A stretch of DNA of 64,000 bases from Hyparrhenia diplandra (GCA_015847255.1 JADLZK010008219.1:434001-498000); one strand, 5' to 3'. Positions 1-11,639 are shown, counted from the stretch's first letter. Notes: generated by a model from the letters alone, not told the origin. Numbers and translations are program-made.

Positions 1-438
1 ATCTCCGTGTCTCCAAACATCATTTAGAGACATAGTAAATGAATGAAAAAAAATCCCCTTATAGAAAATATAACGACATGTTTTGTAAAATCATTTTTTT
101 TAAGCATCTATAAGAGAGATTTATAAACTCACTCTCTAAATCCTCTTTTGGAGAGCCATTTGAATTAAAATTGTTTTCTATAGTTTCACCTTCCAAAAAA
201 ATTTATCCATATCTTGTGCATACTCTGTAGACTTATACCTGCTCTTCATCTTTGGATAGCTGAAACCAAGAATAGAGGGTGGAAACAATTGGAGATTTAG
301 TTCTAAAAACTGTTCGAGAGCCTTTTCTAGTCAAAATCACTATTTCTAGCTTTCTATAAAAGTTGAGTTTGCTTTTGTCAAAATAAAAAATCACTGTTTC
401 TATATATAAGCACGGGATTATATATCAGAGTTGCTCTT
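1..438. other. AT-rich intergenic DNA, partly duplicated at 49.67-49.80 kb
   Basis: No coding potential is visible. The stretch at about 60-205 (ATCATTTTTT, then ACTCACTCTCTAAA and CTCTTTTGGAGAGCCATTTG) recurs at about 49690-49800, so it belongs to the duplicated flank of the NLR cluster and is not unique sequence. Confidence 0.6.
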
Positions 439-2725
439 AGTGTTAAGACTTGAGGGATCACAAATGAATACAAGGATGGAGCCGTTGGAGCCTCTCTGGA
501 GCCACTCCCATCCCGTGCCTTCCCCTTCCCCTCCCACCCCAAATCCGCTCAAATCTCCCAACCAAAATCCGTAACCCGTGCGAGATCCTGCTTCCTCTCT
601 TCGAGATCTCTCTTCGAGCTCCACCTTGCCCGGCTTGGAGGGGCGGGGAGGGACGCTTTGCCTCGGCGTTTGGGGCGGAGGCGGCGTGCGGTTCGGGGGC
701 CCGATGCGCATCCGTCGCCGTGCACGCGCCGCTGCGGTTGCTGCCGTCGATGGCTCCGGCCGTACCAATCTTTGCGGTTGCCGCCGTCTTTGGTGGGCCC
801 GAGCTTGCCGCGGCGAGGGCACTGTTGGGGCCCGGCCTTTCGGCCCGACTCGTCGCCTTTGTTCCTCGTCGATGCCCTCAAGTCGCGGCGCCGCCGCCCG
901 CTCAGCCAGGAGGTGGCCAGGTCGCCATTGGTGGAGGAGAGACCTGCCAGGCGCCTTTGCCGGTGAGCCGGCGGCGTCGCTGCTCCCGCCCATGGGACCG
1001 AGGTCGAGGAGGGCGGATTTGTGGTCGCGACACAGCGGCCGCCGCCGCTACACCTCCCGCCGCGGCCCGCGCCCGCTGTTGTAGCCTCGGCTGGTGGGCG
1101 GATCCGCAACCTTCTCCGGTCTCGGCGTTGGTGCTTTGCGGTTTGGGCGGCCGTGGCTGGCGAGGGCTCGGCTCGGCCGAGTGTGCCCTCCTCTCCGCGC
1201 GGGTTCCGTCCATGCCGGCTCCGCTTCTCGACAACGCCGCTCCCTTTATGCGGTGCTTGGCGGAAGATCAAAGGAATGCTTGTTGGGAGGGGCGTCTCCT
1301 ACTGCGACTTCTCGGGCGGGGATGAGGGTCGGCCCATGGAGGCCCACCGTCGCGCGGCACTTTTCCATTCGCGGCACCGGCCAAAGGTGACTTTGGATCT
1401 GCGGGGGCGCCATCGCCGATGCCGTTGGAGCGCGCCGTTGCGGCCAGCCCACGTGCGCCGCCCGTCGCCGCCGGCCCCATCGTCGCGAGGGGGCGGGGGC
1501 TGGGTTGGGGCGCCGTCGCCACGTCGGTGACACCGTATTCCAGCCCTCTCCACGGCATCCGGCTGCCAGGTGCCCGCGCTCCGCTCGCTTGGTCAAGGCG
1601 GCGGTCCCCCGCGCATGGCGTGCAGCGCCTCATTTGCGCCACAGCGAGTCGTAGCGTCGTCGGCCAACTCCTCGCCTCCGCCGATTGCCGCGTCGCCCAT
1701 CGGCGCCCGATGGCTTCACTCTAGTGCGGCGTGGGCGGGGCGTTTGTCACACTCGCCACGCCGTCGCCGGCGGCACACGTCGCCTTCACTTGTTGGCCTA
1801 CGCTTCCACCGCCGCCAATGATCATGTCGCCGCTCGATGCTCCTCCCGTCCCGCCGCCTCTTACGCCAAAGACGAGGCACGGGGCGGAACGGCAAGCATC
1901 GGCCCGTCTCACGCGGCGTCGGCTCGAGGCGGCGCCCTTCGGTGGGCCCGTGCAGGGAACCTCCATATTGTCGTCGATGGCAACCTTGGTGGCGGCGGCC
2001 GAGGGGGCTCGTGGCACGCCGGAACCACGCCGCCCCGATCCGTGTCGGAGAGATCCTCTGTTCGGCTCCTCGGGATCGATGGCGCGGGCTTTGGGGGATG
2101 CCACCTCGGCGTTGGCGATGCACACGCTGCGGGCGCCCGATCCCGCGTCCGCCGTCGCCGCGCCGCAGCGCAAAGCGCCAAACCGAAGATGCTCGGCCTC
2201 GCGGGTGGTTACCGTTGACCGGGCGCCTGCGGCGGGGAGAGGGTGACCACACATGGGTCGACCCAATGCTCGTTGAGCTCGCGGCCTCTCGCCGCCCGTG
2301 CGCCCGGCTACCTTCACGGAGGGGCAGTCGGGCGGCCTTTTTGTCTATGGTGGCAATGCCCGGGTGTGCCCCTCCATCGGCCCACGCTCCGGGGCGGTGG
2401 ACGGTGGGCCGACTTGGTTGAGGCCGAAGTTCGCCGCTCCCACTAGTCACCGTCGTGTTGGATGCTGCACAGGCGGGCCCCGGCCTCGCCGCCTGAGTTG
2501 AGGAGCACGGCGAGCTGCTTGCATCCCGAGGTCGCGGATGACCTCCCGGTGCTCGACGCTAGTGACACCGGCGGTGGCGGCGAAGATGGGTGACTGCGCA
2601 CTCTTTCAACCCGGTGCTCGTGCCGTCGACTGACGAGTTCATAGCCGCCTTCAAGACGCCGCTTGAGCCATCCATACTCTCCACGCCGATCTTGAGGCGC
2701 GCCCGCGCCAAGATGCCTCCGTGCT

Positions 2726-2931
2726 AATGCGAAGCGGAGTGCACGGCTCGTTACAAAAGAGTGGGTCCAGGCTCCATAGGCGGAGGACCAAGCAAGGAGG
2801 GTTTTGCTCAAGAAGATGGGGATCGAGGTCGAGGCCGGCGTGAAGATGCGGTCTCCTTTGCTGTTTTGCAGGCTGCCCTCACGGGCCCCACGCCGGAGGC
2901 TAATTTGGAGGCCATGGAGGTCTTCCTTCTG
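2726..2931 (+). pseudogene. Remnant of LINE ORF1 C-terminal motif
   Basis: Read from 2726 with one frame shift, the DNA encodes NAKRSARLVTKEWVQAP, a stop, AEDQARRVLLKKMGIEVEAG, and then in another frame SFAVLQAALTGPTPEANLEA. The same arrangement (EDRAVQILMKRTGVMEEED, then a segment like FRGQLNDAAIAADGLVRL) is found at the end of ORF1 in the LINE at 34.5-34.7 kb. The function of this ORF1 tail is not known to me. It ties the element to grass LINEs. An in-frame stop and the frame break mean no protein is made. Confidence 0.5.
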
Positions 2932-3065
2932 CGGGGAAGAAGTGGGCGCATCGGTGCAGCCGCTCCGACATGAGGATGCTTGCAGTCTAGTCGCGACATT
3001 TGGTTATCTTTATGTCGGCTTTCGGGTTGAATCCAGTAGTTAGGTTGCTTGCCTTGTGTTGAGTT

Positions 3066-3110
3066 TGTTTTTTGTTTTTGTTTTTGTTTTTGTTTTTGTT
3101 TTGTTTTGTT
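3066..3110. repeat. (TTTTTG)n microsatellite in retroposon 3' region
   Basis: Seven or so repeats of TTTTTG or TTTTG lie in the 3' untranslated part of the 455-3222 retroposon, upstream of its poly(A) end. Confidence 0.8.
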
Positions 3111-3589
3111 TCTCCCTTTCAAGCCTGATGTCCACTCGGCATCCCGGCTTAGTTTGTACTTGGATTTGGTTTTCCTCCTCTTAATGAAATATGGGTGAAT
3201 GGCCCAATCGAGAGAAAAAAAAAGTGTTAAGACTTGAGAGTCTTTTGACTCAGTGACATTCTCCTATACACGTGTTATATATACTGATGTAAAATGACTG
3301 CTCATCTCGGCAATGGCTGTCACATGCACTGGAAGCCTAACTGGTGCATTCTCTGTAATTTTAGCCAATAATATATCTAGGAAATCCAAAATATATGCCT
3401 TATAATTTGAAATGAACCGATTATTAAATAGTACCGAGTACTTATTATCTTTCAAAATTCTAACCCGTGTGAGACCATGGGTTGATTGACTAGTTTTATA
3501 ATAATAATAATATATTTAAAAAATTCTATAAATCTAGTCAAACTTAAGCAAACTTAAGAGTTTTATAGACATGTACCATGGCAATACTT

Positions 3590-4536
3590 TTTTTTTGAAA
3601 AGCGTCCATTGTGGGCGTGCTTCATTAAAGGAAATTAGAGTAAAATTACATCCTCCTGGCACTCTGGCGAGATGTTATTGGGTCGAAGGACACACTTACA
3701 CAAATCGCCGGCCTGAACGGGCGCTGCAAGAACGATGTACTGGGCTAAAAATAATTGTGCGACTAATAGGAGAGAGACAGACTATTGTATTAGTAGTGAG
3801 AAGAGGTGCTAGCACTAAGCCCGCCGTGCACCACTCCTCATCTTGCAACCTAACCCGCTCCTGAAGTTGTGCCGGGGAGGAGGAAATGTTGTCAAAGGTC
3901 TGCCGATTACGCTCCTTCCAAACTTCCCAGGAGACGAGGAGCACAAGTGTGTCGAGCCCTTTCCGGTAGGGTTGAGGCACTTGCGGTGAACACTGAAGCC
4001 ACCCACTCACGAGGGTCGGCCAGACGAAGAATACGGAACCATAGTTCCCTGGTGAAAATAGACGAAATGAGGAGGTGGTCGTGTGTCTCAACCTCCTGAG
4101 CGCACAGGCACAGTCCGCCGACGGCTGCAGGCCATGTCTCATCCTCCTTTCCACCGTCGAAAGCCGACCATGGATGGCAATCCAGAAGAATAGCTTGACC
4201 TTCGGCGGTGCCCTAGTCCGCCAAAGCTCCTTCGCGCCCAGTAACTCGGTGGAGCCGACGAAGAAGGCTTGGTAGGCCGAACAAACCGGTCCGGCGTACC
4301 AGGCTGTAGTTGTACCTCTTGAAGCTTGTCTTCAAGTTCCGCACACTCGAGGATCACCGCAAACGTGTTTGCTCCAGTGATGTCCTGGCGCCACCTACTG
4401 GCGTCACGCACGGACCGATGGCGTCTCCGGCAACCAACCCCTGATAAGGTTAGGCGCCATAGAGGAGATGGGTTTGTCCGGCAACCAGGAGTCCATCCAG
4501 AAGCTGGCTGCGATCCCGTCGCCGACTATGACCACC
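3590..4536 (-). mobile_element. 5'-truncated LINE fragment, minus strand, 15-bp TSD
   Basis: A perfect 15-bp direct repeat ACCATGGCAATACTT at 3575-3589 and 4537-4551 brackets this block. The poly(T) at its low end is the poly(A) tail of a minus-strand insertion, and the high end is the 5' truncation point. Only the 3' part of ORF2 is present. This is a typical dead-on-arrival LINE copy, inserted into an older MITE. Confidence 0.85.
3696..4154 (-). pseudogene. LINE ORF2 C-terminal fragment
   Basis: The open frame encodes the tail of a plant LINE ORF2 protein: GLDTLVLLVSWEVWKERNRQ followed by F..ISSSPAQL, the conserved phrase after the zinc-binding reverse transcriptase C-terminal region. Similar wording (VAWELWKERNARFF) closes ORF2 of the LINE at 61.1-61.25 kb. 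There is no polymerase core, so the fragment is inactive. Confidence 0.75.
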
Positions 4537-4654
4537 ACCATGGCAATACTTATTTTAGGACGGAAGGAGTACGTAAGAACTTACCAAGTGCTTATGAAAT
4601 CGTCAGTTCCACACAATCGCCTAGCGAACTGTTTCAGCTAGGACACAACAATGT

Positions 4655-5700
4655 ACATACGTATTGTTTGTTTGAAAGTGCGATCGTGCAAAGCTCGAAA
4701 ACAGATACCCTCTGTGACAAATCTTCTAGACTACAGCAGACGCCAGACATGACTAACCACAACACGACGGAAGTAAAGAAAATCGAATTTAATTATTTTG
4801 TTATAAAAACGTACACACGTCGTTGGCAATTACGTACTTTCCAGCCTCATCGATCCACGGGAGAGTGCTCCTGGCTTGTCACGAATCCAGCAGAAATACA
4901 GTTACTAATATCCAACGAAATTTTTAAGAGTCGTGTTTGAGTCGTGACAGGTCATGGTTCGCCTTATCTGCCGTCGTCCTCCACTTCAGTTACTCAGGCA
5001 CAGTGTTACCAGACGGCAACAGAGGAAGCGCCCTGTTCACACCAGGGAGGAAGGATATACGGGTCCATTCGTCAGCCTGTTCTGACTGGCCGGTATGTGG
5101 GACCGGAGTGGCAGTGACCACAATGTAACAGAGTGGAGAGAGGCATCAAACAAACAAACAAACAAACAAACAATTAACTCAAATCCTTCCTCTGCTGTTA
5201 TCGAGTTGACTACTCTGTTCTTCTCTTTGACTCTGAGCGCCCGATCCCCAATTCCTTCTTCTCCGATCCCTAATCGTGCTTACATGCTCTATCAGTGTTA
5301 GACAAACACTAACCACTGCATCTCTGATCACTGGCCCGCTCACACCAAATAGGCGTGTGTGAATTCTAAGGTGGCCAGCTTTTCCTCAGATTATCAGCCA
5401 CATGCATCATCATCAAGGTAGTAATAGCCTAGATACTGAAGGTGATCGCTGACAAGTCACCCAGCCATGTCAGGCACAATGGAGCCCCATCCACAACCAA
5501 GAGCTCTGTCCATGTCTCCTGAATTATGCAGCGATAGATAAAGGAACCAAACATGGTCAGAACACTCCCACAAATTTGAGGTAAAGGAATGAAACATTTT
5601 AGCCTCATTTACAGGGGAGGACTTCAGCTGTTCTTATTACAACCAACCAATTTGCCTTGCACAGGATGACCAAATGCCACAGTTTTACAACCAACCACCC
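4655..5700. repeat. Downstream flank of copy A, duplicated at 50.0-51.4 kb
   Basis: This block aligns by eye with about 50008-51400: both contain the CTCTG(T/G)GACAAATCTTC stretch, ATCCAACNAAATTTTTAA, CCCCAATTCCTTCTTCTCCG, CAGTGTTAGACAAACACT and CATGTCAGGCACAATGGAGC. The copy near 50.3 kb holds a Tourist-like MITE, while this copy has the empty site at about 4920-4930. No clear protein-coding gene is visible in either. Confidence 0.75.
5146..5172. repeat. (CAAA)n microsatellite
   Basis: About six tandem CAAA units. The homologous position near 50882 has only two or so units, so the array length differs between the duplicated flanks. Confidence 0.85.
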
Positions 5701-5749
5701 ACAAATAAATTCTATCGCAAAAGTACATGTTGGCAATATTAACCATATA

Positions 5750-6047
5750 AGATTAACAGAATAAGTGAAATGATTTCATACAGATGCAATGGCATGGTTG
5801 CAACATGGATTTGCTTCTGACTTCAGCTTGGTGACCAATATGAGGTGCTTCCGCACCGTTGTTAATAAGTAATAACCTGGTGCAGAGATGACGGCGCCTG
5901 CGGCGAGTGACCCCGAGGCGGCTGTATGGAAACATGATGTATGTTAAATTACCGGAAAACATATATAATTTATCCTGGAGAATGGATGAGTGGAACCTTT
6001 ACCTTTCCATTTCTTTCAAGTGGAATCCTAAAGAAGCATGTTCAATA
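5750..6047 (-). other. Predicted 3'UTR of copy A with an 81-nt intron (5922-6002)
   Basis: On the minus strand, 45 nt after the stop of copy A, the sequence AAATGGAAAG is followed by GTAAAGG, a good splice donor (intron starts at 6002). TTTCCATACAG, an acceptor, ends the intron at 5922. The predicted intron is 81 nt. Donor, acceptor and size are conserved downstream of all six NLR copies, which supports it as a real 3'UTR intron. The exon beyond is more diverged here than in the other modules. Confidence 0.55.
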
Positions 6048-9000
6048 TTAGTCAATGTCCTTCCAGCGGATGTGTGAAATCTTTGGCCAGCTTTCTCCAT
6101 CAGGTTCTCGGCAGTTCTTTGTCAATTTAGGACAATATCGTATAGTTATGCACTGGAGGGATGACGGCAGGTCTGGTAAAGATGTTATGTTGTGGCAATG
6201 CCATAAACATATGTCCTGGAGGGAGCACGGCAGACATGGTAAAGATGTTATGTTGTGGCATTGAACGATCTTAAGACTCTCCAAACTGGAGAGAAATTTC
6301 AGATTTGTTGGCAAGGACTCGATTTTGCTAAATTGGAAATCCAGGTGCTTGACAGATGAGATATTTGTGAGTTTTTCAAATAAAACTGACGGCTCCTCCC
6401 ATTCCGAAAGACTAAGATACGATGGGGCTGTAAACCCTTCAGCCATGAGCATGTGGTTGAGCAATATGGAGCTACTAACAGTGATCGATTCCTGGACATG
6501 AAACTGTGAGATGCACTTTGCAGTAAGGTTTGGAACAGTTACCAAATGTAGGTGCTTGAGGTGCAGGGAAGCCAGGCCTTCAAGCGAGCACAGATCGGGG
6601 AGACGAGATAGATATAATGATTCAAGGGAGGTCAGGTGGCCAATCGATAAGGATGGGGAGCTTCTGCAATGATAAATGGAAAGAGATTTCAGGTGTGGCA
6701 AGCCATTAATGAATGAATCAGCTGGAAGAATGCAGCCAGATATGCTGAGGCACTCAGCAAGGTTGAACGACATAAATTCTGCACCAAGTGCCAGCTCTAA
6801 ACAAGGGCAACCGTTACAGTGAAGACTGGAAAGAGATGGAGCAGCATGTAAGCCCCCAATGATCCGAGACACCAAGAATTACTGATTTGGAACCAGTTAA
6901 GCTTTATCAAACGCTGAAACACCTCTTCTGACGGAAGTTCAGTTAATGCCATAATATGGCCCAACTCTAGAGTTTCCAGTGAAGTGAGGCCACCAAGGCA
7001 AATAGCTAAAGCTTCATCTGTAATACAGCATGAACGAAGACAAAGTTTGCATAGTCCTGATGGTAGAACCAATGGCTGCTCCATGGCCCTTCCATAAATG
7101 ACTCTAATCCTCTGCTCATGGCAAAAAAGCCATGCCTTGATGGTATTTTCAATCACCGAAATTAGATCTCCTCCTTCCTCCTCTAGAGCACATTCTATAA
7201 TTTTAAGATGTTTTGATATATCATCATCCGTCGTGTTATCAATTTGCTTCTTGATTTGAACTGTCAAGTGATAGCACACTCCTAATTTCATATCCTGAAA
7301 CCTCCACAAGCGATGCAAGTTTTGGCGCCAGGTCGTTTTTGTCTTCATTATGTTTGCCCTCGAGTCATGATGTCCTAGCTCATTGTTGGTGATAAACATA
7401 AGCGGTGGGCACCAACGAATTTCCAACTCCGTAAGGCCCTTTGGAAGATAAGATAGTGTCTTCAATTTTGGAACATTTTGTAGAAGCTGAGACTAGAGCA
7501 ATGTCGAAGGATCTACGTATGACTGGTGGTAGGCCTTCGAGCAAACTGCAACTATCTAGTACAAAACATTCCAAATTCTCAAAATAGGATCGCTCAAGTA
7601 ACCACCGGGATATGTGTCAGATTTGTAGCCGATTTTGAGCTTACTCGGTTGGGGTGGCGGTCTCGGACCTTCGAGAATATCAAATGCTGAATATCCATTG
7701 CATCCATGCCATTCTCGGAACTCCAAGCAAGCGTCAACTCTTTAAAGGCGATTTTTCGGATCTGACATCGACTCTAAGGCTTCATCCTTTCCAATGACAT
7801 TCTCAAGATTTCCTATTCTTAAGCGCCACCCACCTCATTCAAGTCCTCAACCCTTTGCAACTCATATCCATGCTTCTTTTGCACAGGGAAAAAAATCTAT
7901 CTGTTGTAACAGTAAGCTTGCCAATGTTGGGAATTTCAAGACCCTGTACCATTCAGATGCCGTAGCTTACTTAAATTACAAACTTTGTCGAACAACGTCT
8001 TCACCATGCAGCTTAACTTAAGTAATTGTAAGTGGTAAAGAGCATATAATGATATAGGCAATTCAGAACCGATGTTCTACTAAGGTCCAAATACGAAGAT
8101 GCTTCATCTCACCAATGGTCGGGTAACTTGCTGCTGTTGTAAAATGACAAATGCAATACACTTAACTTCTTCCAGGTTACGCGAAGTGCACGATCAAAAA
8201 CAATACTTGCATTATCCATCGGTGGATCGTCACGGATAACGATCGTAAATGACGACTTGGTGATAATTTCCTTATGCCTTTGCATACTCTCAACCTCAAC
8301 GGATAGATGTCGAGCGAGTGCATGGTATTTTTGTCACATTATCATCTTCTAGTCCGAAGTAGTCATCTCTAGAGAGTGACTCTGCCAAATCATGAAGGAT
8401 ATCATGCATGATATACGAACGTAACCCAATTGTTGGAAGAAAGATGCGAGACCGTATCGGTGAAGTATTCCATCCCAACATCTTCCAATGTTCTCCTACC
8501 CAAATTGCATGAAACAACAAAGCCTTACGCCACCCATAGTTGAGCCAAGTTAACGAGGTGTGTATCTATGGCCTTTTGGAAATAAGCTGCAATACAAGAA
8601 GCACCTTTGCACACATGGATCCAACTTCTCATAACTCCACAACAAAGCTGTGAAAGGGCTCACTTAAATCTCCAAGCTTTAGAGCATTTCTCCATTCTCT
8701 AGTATCCTTTTTCTGCACAATTGGGAACCTAGAACTTTTGCCGCCAAAGGACATTGTCCAAGCCTTTTAGCAATGTCCTCTGCAATATTCTCTAGCTTCA
8801 TGCGTAAGAGCTGGTCTTTGATTTCTGCTCGAGAGAAAGCATAGTGTTTGAAGAGATCCAAGAACTCAGTATCATCCATGGTTTCCAAATGAACGACTTG
8901 TTGATAGCACAAAGTAATAGGAAGTGTTTCACTTCGAGAAGTCACCAAAATTTTGCTTCCCAACCGTTTAGAGACTAATGGAGCTAGGAGTTGCTCCTGC

Positions 9001-9937
9001 AATCGATCACACTATTAGAATTTTCAAACCAAACATCATCCAAGACAAGCAGGAATTTATGTGACTCTTGCGGTATATCACGTAATTTGCTTTGAAGAGT
9101 ATCGAGATTATCAACACGTGGGCACTCCCCCTTTCTTGCAGACTCAATTATCTCTTGCGTGTGACGATGAACATCAAGTTTACGTGAGATGCAGATCCAC
9201 ATCCTGACATCAAAGTATTCTTCTATCCTCTTGTCATTGTAGACATCTTGTGCTAAAGTTGATTTTCCCATTCCTCCCGTTCCAACAATGGCCAAACACA
9301 GTACCGAGCTGAACATGCCTCGTCGGTTGTCATCTTGCTGAGAAGAAAATCTACTATACGATCCACGATCCTCATCACGACCGAAAACCTTTGAAGTGGG
9401 AAGTGATGTGGTTGTAGGAACAACGATTCTTTGGTACCTCGAGTCCACTTAACGGTATTGCCATGTGGTAAGCCAAGAAGGTCGAAGCTCATTCACTTCA
9501 AGCGGGATGTCCCCGAGTTCTTTCATCTTGTTAAGTAGCTTCTTGTTCTCTGGCAACAAGTTACGTGCCCTACTCTTAGCAGCACGAAGTGGCTTCATGA
9601 TGGTGGATACAATGGAGGAAGCTTCATCCTCCCCTACCAAGGGATCCTTCCCACTCTTTGCCTTGCGCTTGAGGAGGTTGTACTCATGCTCATCCAGCAG
9701 GTCCTCAGCATCATAGAAGGCTTCTTTTAGACGCCGGATCCATGCCTCCAGCTTGCCCCTGTGGGGGCTCTTCTCTGCCGCTTGAATCACAAGGTCAAAA
9801 TGTGGCAGGACGGTGGCTTCTAGTTTTTGGAGCTCACGCACCATGTCCACGCTGAGGTAAGCTGTAGCATCAACTAGGACCTTGTTGATGATTGGTGATG
9901 CTGCCCACCTTAAGCCAGAGAGCGCCAAGTCTGCCAT
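6048..9937 (-). pseudogene. Rp1-like: Rp1-like CC-NB-LRR resistance gene, copy A (frame-disrupted)
   Basis: Rp1-family NLRs are cytoplasmic and nuclear immune receptors that bind nucleotide through NB-ARC and signal through the coiled coil. The start is the ATG at 9937 (MADLALSGLRWAASPI), the family's usual N-terminus. The span of 3890 bp fits a full-length Rp1 protein of about 1290 residues. The coiled-coil part (9449-9937) is open. NB-ARC follows: P-loop GTGGMGKSTLAQ near 9258-9284, RNBS-A FDVRMWICIS, kinase-2 LLVLDDVWF near 9026-9054, RNBS-B GSKILVTSRSETL, GLPL-like CPLAAKVLGS near 8750, and YIMHDILHDLAE near 8401. The LRR then runs to IRWKDID and a TAA at 6048. At least seven frame breaks separate these parts, for example a lost base in a C-run near 6852. 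Several breaks fall at CAG/CTG sites and may be sequencing error, so pseudogene status is not certain. Confidence 0.9.
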
Positions 9938-10577
9938 GGATGCACTAGTTTGTGCTTCCCCTTCTTTTCCGAGTGAAGAGATCTTGGATGCAAATGTTTC
10001 CAGATGAAAATAAGATGACAGGGTGAATTGGTAATTGAAGGAGCAAAATAGATGAAATGGATGGATGAGGCAAATAAGAAACAAATCTGTTTTTTTTTTT
10101 TTATAGGGTGGAAGAGGTGCTTCTGCAGAGGGGAAATATGGTGCTTTTGCAGAGGGGAAGGAACAGGGCAAAGTGATTGATTTTGGTAATGGAACAAAGT
10201 GACCTAAATTAGGCAGACGATGGGAAATAATCGGAGGCCAAAGACTGTTTTTCCCTTCTTGTGGAATTTTAAAGTTCTTTTTTTGTGGGGATTTTGCAGG
10301 CTTTTTTTTTCCAGTAGTGGAGAAATGAACGAGTAGATGAAATGGATTAAAATGGATGAAACATGAACAAGAAAAATGAAAGGATTGAAGATGGGAAGCA
10401 GGAAACGATTTTTTTTTTTTTTTTGGGGGTGGGGGGGGGAGGGAGGGTAATATGGATGAGGTGCTTCTGAAGATGGAAACTACTCGTGAAGACAGCAAAG
10501 GAGTCGATGGAAAACCTGGAATGGAAAAAGACAGATAAAATTACTGAATCTGAAAGAAGTAGAGAACAGAGAACAAA
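9938..10577 (-). other. 5' leader region of copy A (predicted 5'UTR intron)
   Basis: Just upstream of the ATG, on the minus strand, TTTGCATCCAAG followed by ATCTCTTC is a plausible splice acceptor near 9980-9990. Equivalent CATCCAAG sites precede the start codons of B, C and E. The matching donor GTGTAAGA lies in the repeated units beyond 10578. The intron-like stretch holds poly(T) runs at about 10089-10101 and 10409-10424. The reading frame is open upstream of the ATG for about 186 codons, but its translation is low-complexity and not family-like. Confidence 0.45.
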
Positions 10578-11165
10578 TCAATTTCTTTTCATTTCATTTC
10601 TCATGTGACAAAGGAACACACAGGAAAATAGCTAACAAGCTCACTCAAGAAATCTTACACGAACTAAAAACTTCAACGGCGCAGGAGCAGCGTCTCTGGA
10701 GCCAGACGATGAGTGAGACCGCCGGAGGGATGGACTGGACTGCAGAAGAAGCACTGTAACGCAACAGAATCAGACGTAATAGTCAGATTTGTTTTCCTTT
10801 GCTTTCTCATGTGTTAAAAGAGCACATAGGAAAATAGTTAATACGTTCACATAAGAAATCTAGCTTACACGAACTAAAAATTCCAAGGGCTCAGAGAGCA
10901 GCGTCTCCGGAGCAAGCTTGGACGAAGAGGGTGTGGTTGCCGGAGGGGTGGACTGGACTATAGAAGACATGCGTTAAAGGAGCACACAGAAAAATTGGTA
11001 ACAAGTTCACATAAGAAATCTAGCTTACACGAACTAAAAATTCCAACAGCGCAGGGTGCAGCGTCTCTGGAGCAAGCTTGGACGACGAGGGTGTGGTCGC
11101 CGGAGGGGTGGACTGGACTCTGGAAGAAGCACTGTAATGCAAGAGAATGAGACGCAGGGCTCACA
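10578..11165 (-). repeat. Three tandem leader-exon units upstream of copy A
   Basis: Three units of about 200 bp start near 10578, 10793 and 10967. Each has a CTCATGTGTTAAA-like start, a GGAACACACAGGAAAATAG-like stretch, then TTACACGAACTAAAAA, GCGCAGG(A/G)NCAGCGTCTC and GGACTGGACT. On the minus strand each carries a donor-like GTGTAAG(A/C) (10653-10660, 10863-10870, 11033-11040). They read as tandem copies of a 5'UTR exon with its splice donor. The same three-unit array lies upstream of copy D at 48000-48780. Confidence 0.65.
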
Positions 11166-11309
11166 CGCCTGGCAGCTTCAGATCTGATCCAGTAGTACAC
11201 CGGCAAAGGGAGGAAGCGCATTAGCAAAATATTCAGGCCACTTCTCTGAACATTATTCTATTTTTTTCGCGTATTACGAAATGTATACTTATTAAGGGAC
11301 CAGTTGCAG

Positions 11310-11316
11310 TTTTATA
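11310..11316 (-). promoter_or_regulatory. Candidate TATA box upstream of copy A
   Basis: The minus strand reads CAACTTATAAAACTGCAACTG here. The same context is kept upstream of copy D (48892-48898) and at 61849-61855, while surrounding bases vary. It lies about 150 bp upstream of the outermost leader unit, in the right orientation for the NLR genes. Assignment as a promoter is inference. Confidence 0.45.
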
Positions 11317-11639
11317 AGTTGAGAGATGCGTTGGGCTTACTGAAAACACTCACTGATTACAGGACTGATTATTGCACAAGTGGTCTTTAGCTCCATTGCT
11401 GGCCGGTGGCCTTTCATGCTTTCAAATTACCGCTCTCCCAGGTCTGAATGCTACGATCAACAATACAATATACGACACCCTTGGTCTTCGTTCTATATTA
11501 TACGAAGTTGTGTTAGCTTTCCTTGTGGGGACTCATCTTTCGTGCAAGTGTGTCTGTGCGACTACTCAATGTCAGTGGCCATCCCGTAAACAAATCAGGA
11601 AAAGAAAGAAAAAAAATAGTACCTACGGCCGAACCAGCC

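Larger units (their letters stand above)
455..3222 (+). mobile_element. LINE-derived non-autonomous retroposon with 16-bp target-site duplication
   Basis: The insertion is framed by a perfect 16-bp direct repeat, AGTGTTAAGACTTGAG, at 439-454 and 3223-3238. It ends in a poly(A) tract just before the right repeat, so it was made by target-primed reverse transcription. The body is strongly GC-rich to about 2990, followed by a T/G-rich 3' region with a (TTTTTG)n run near 3066-3110. No endonuclease or reverse transcriptase can be read. Near the 3' end there is a decayed motif of LINE ORF1 type. The 5' end carries ATGGAGCCGTTGGAGCC at about 474, close to the start of ORF1 in the LINE at 31717 (ATGGAGCCGTTAGCC). 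I infer an internally deleted LINE relative. A processed gene copy is the alternative. Many overlapping GC-rich reading frames inside it are not credible genes. Confidence 0.8.
3500..4574. mobile_element. Stowaway-like MITE remnant split by a LINE insertion
   Basis: The outer parts, about 3500-3574 and 4552-4574, read as one short AT-rich element when the intervening LINE is removed. The right end TTAGGACGGAAGGAGTA is the usual Stowaway terminus with a TA flank. The sequence CTATAAATCTAGTCAAACTTAAG matches the style of a common grass Stowaway family (from memory). The left terminus is not clearly preserved, so the outer boundary is approximate. Confidence 0.5.

Noticed and set aside
578..2450. 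Many overlapping open frames on both strands in the GC-rich stretch
   Set aside because: GC-rich DNA lacks stop codons by composition. No frame shows a recognisable domain, and the region is a bounded retroposon insertion.
9449..10498. A 349-codon frame that would extend copy A upstream of its usual start
   Set aside because: The first 186 codons are low-complexity translation of poly(T) and leader DNA. Family homology begins at the ATG at 9937.
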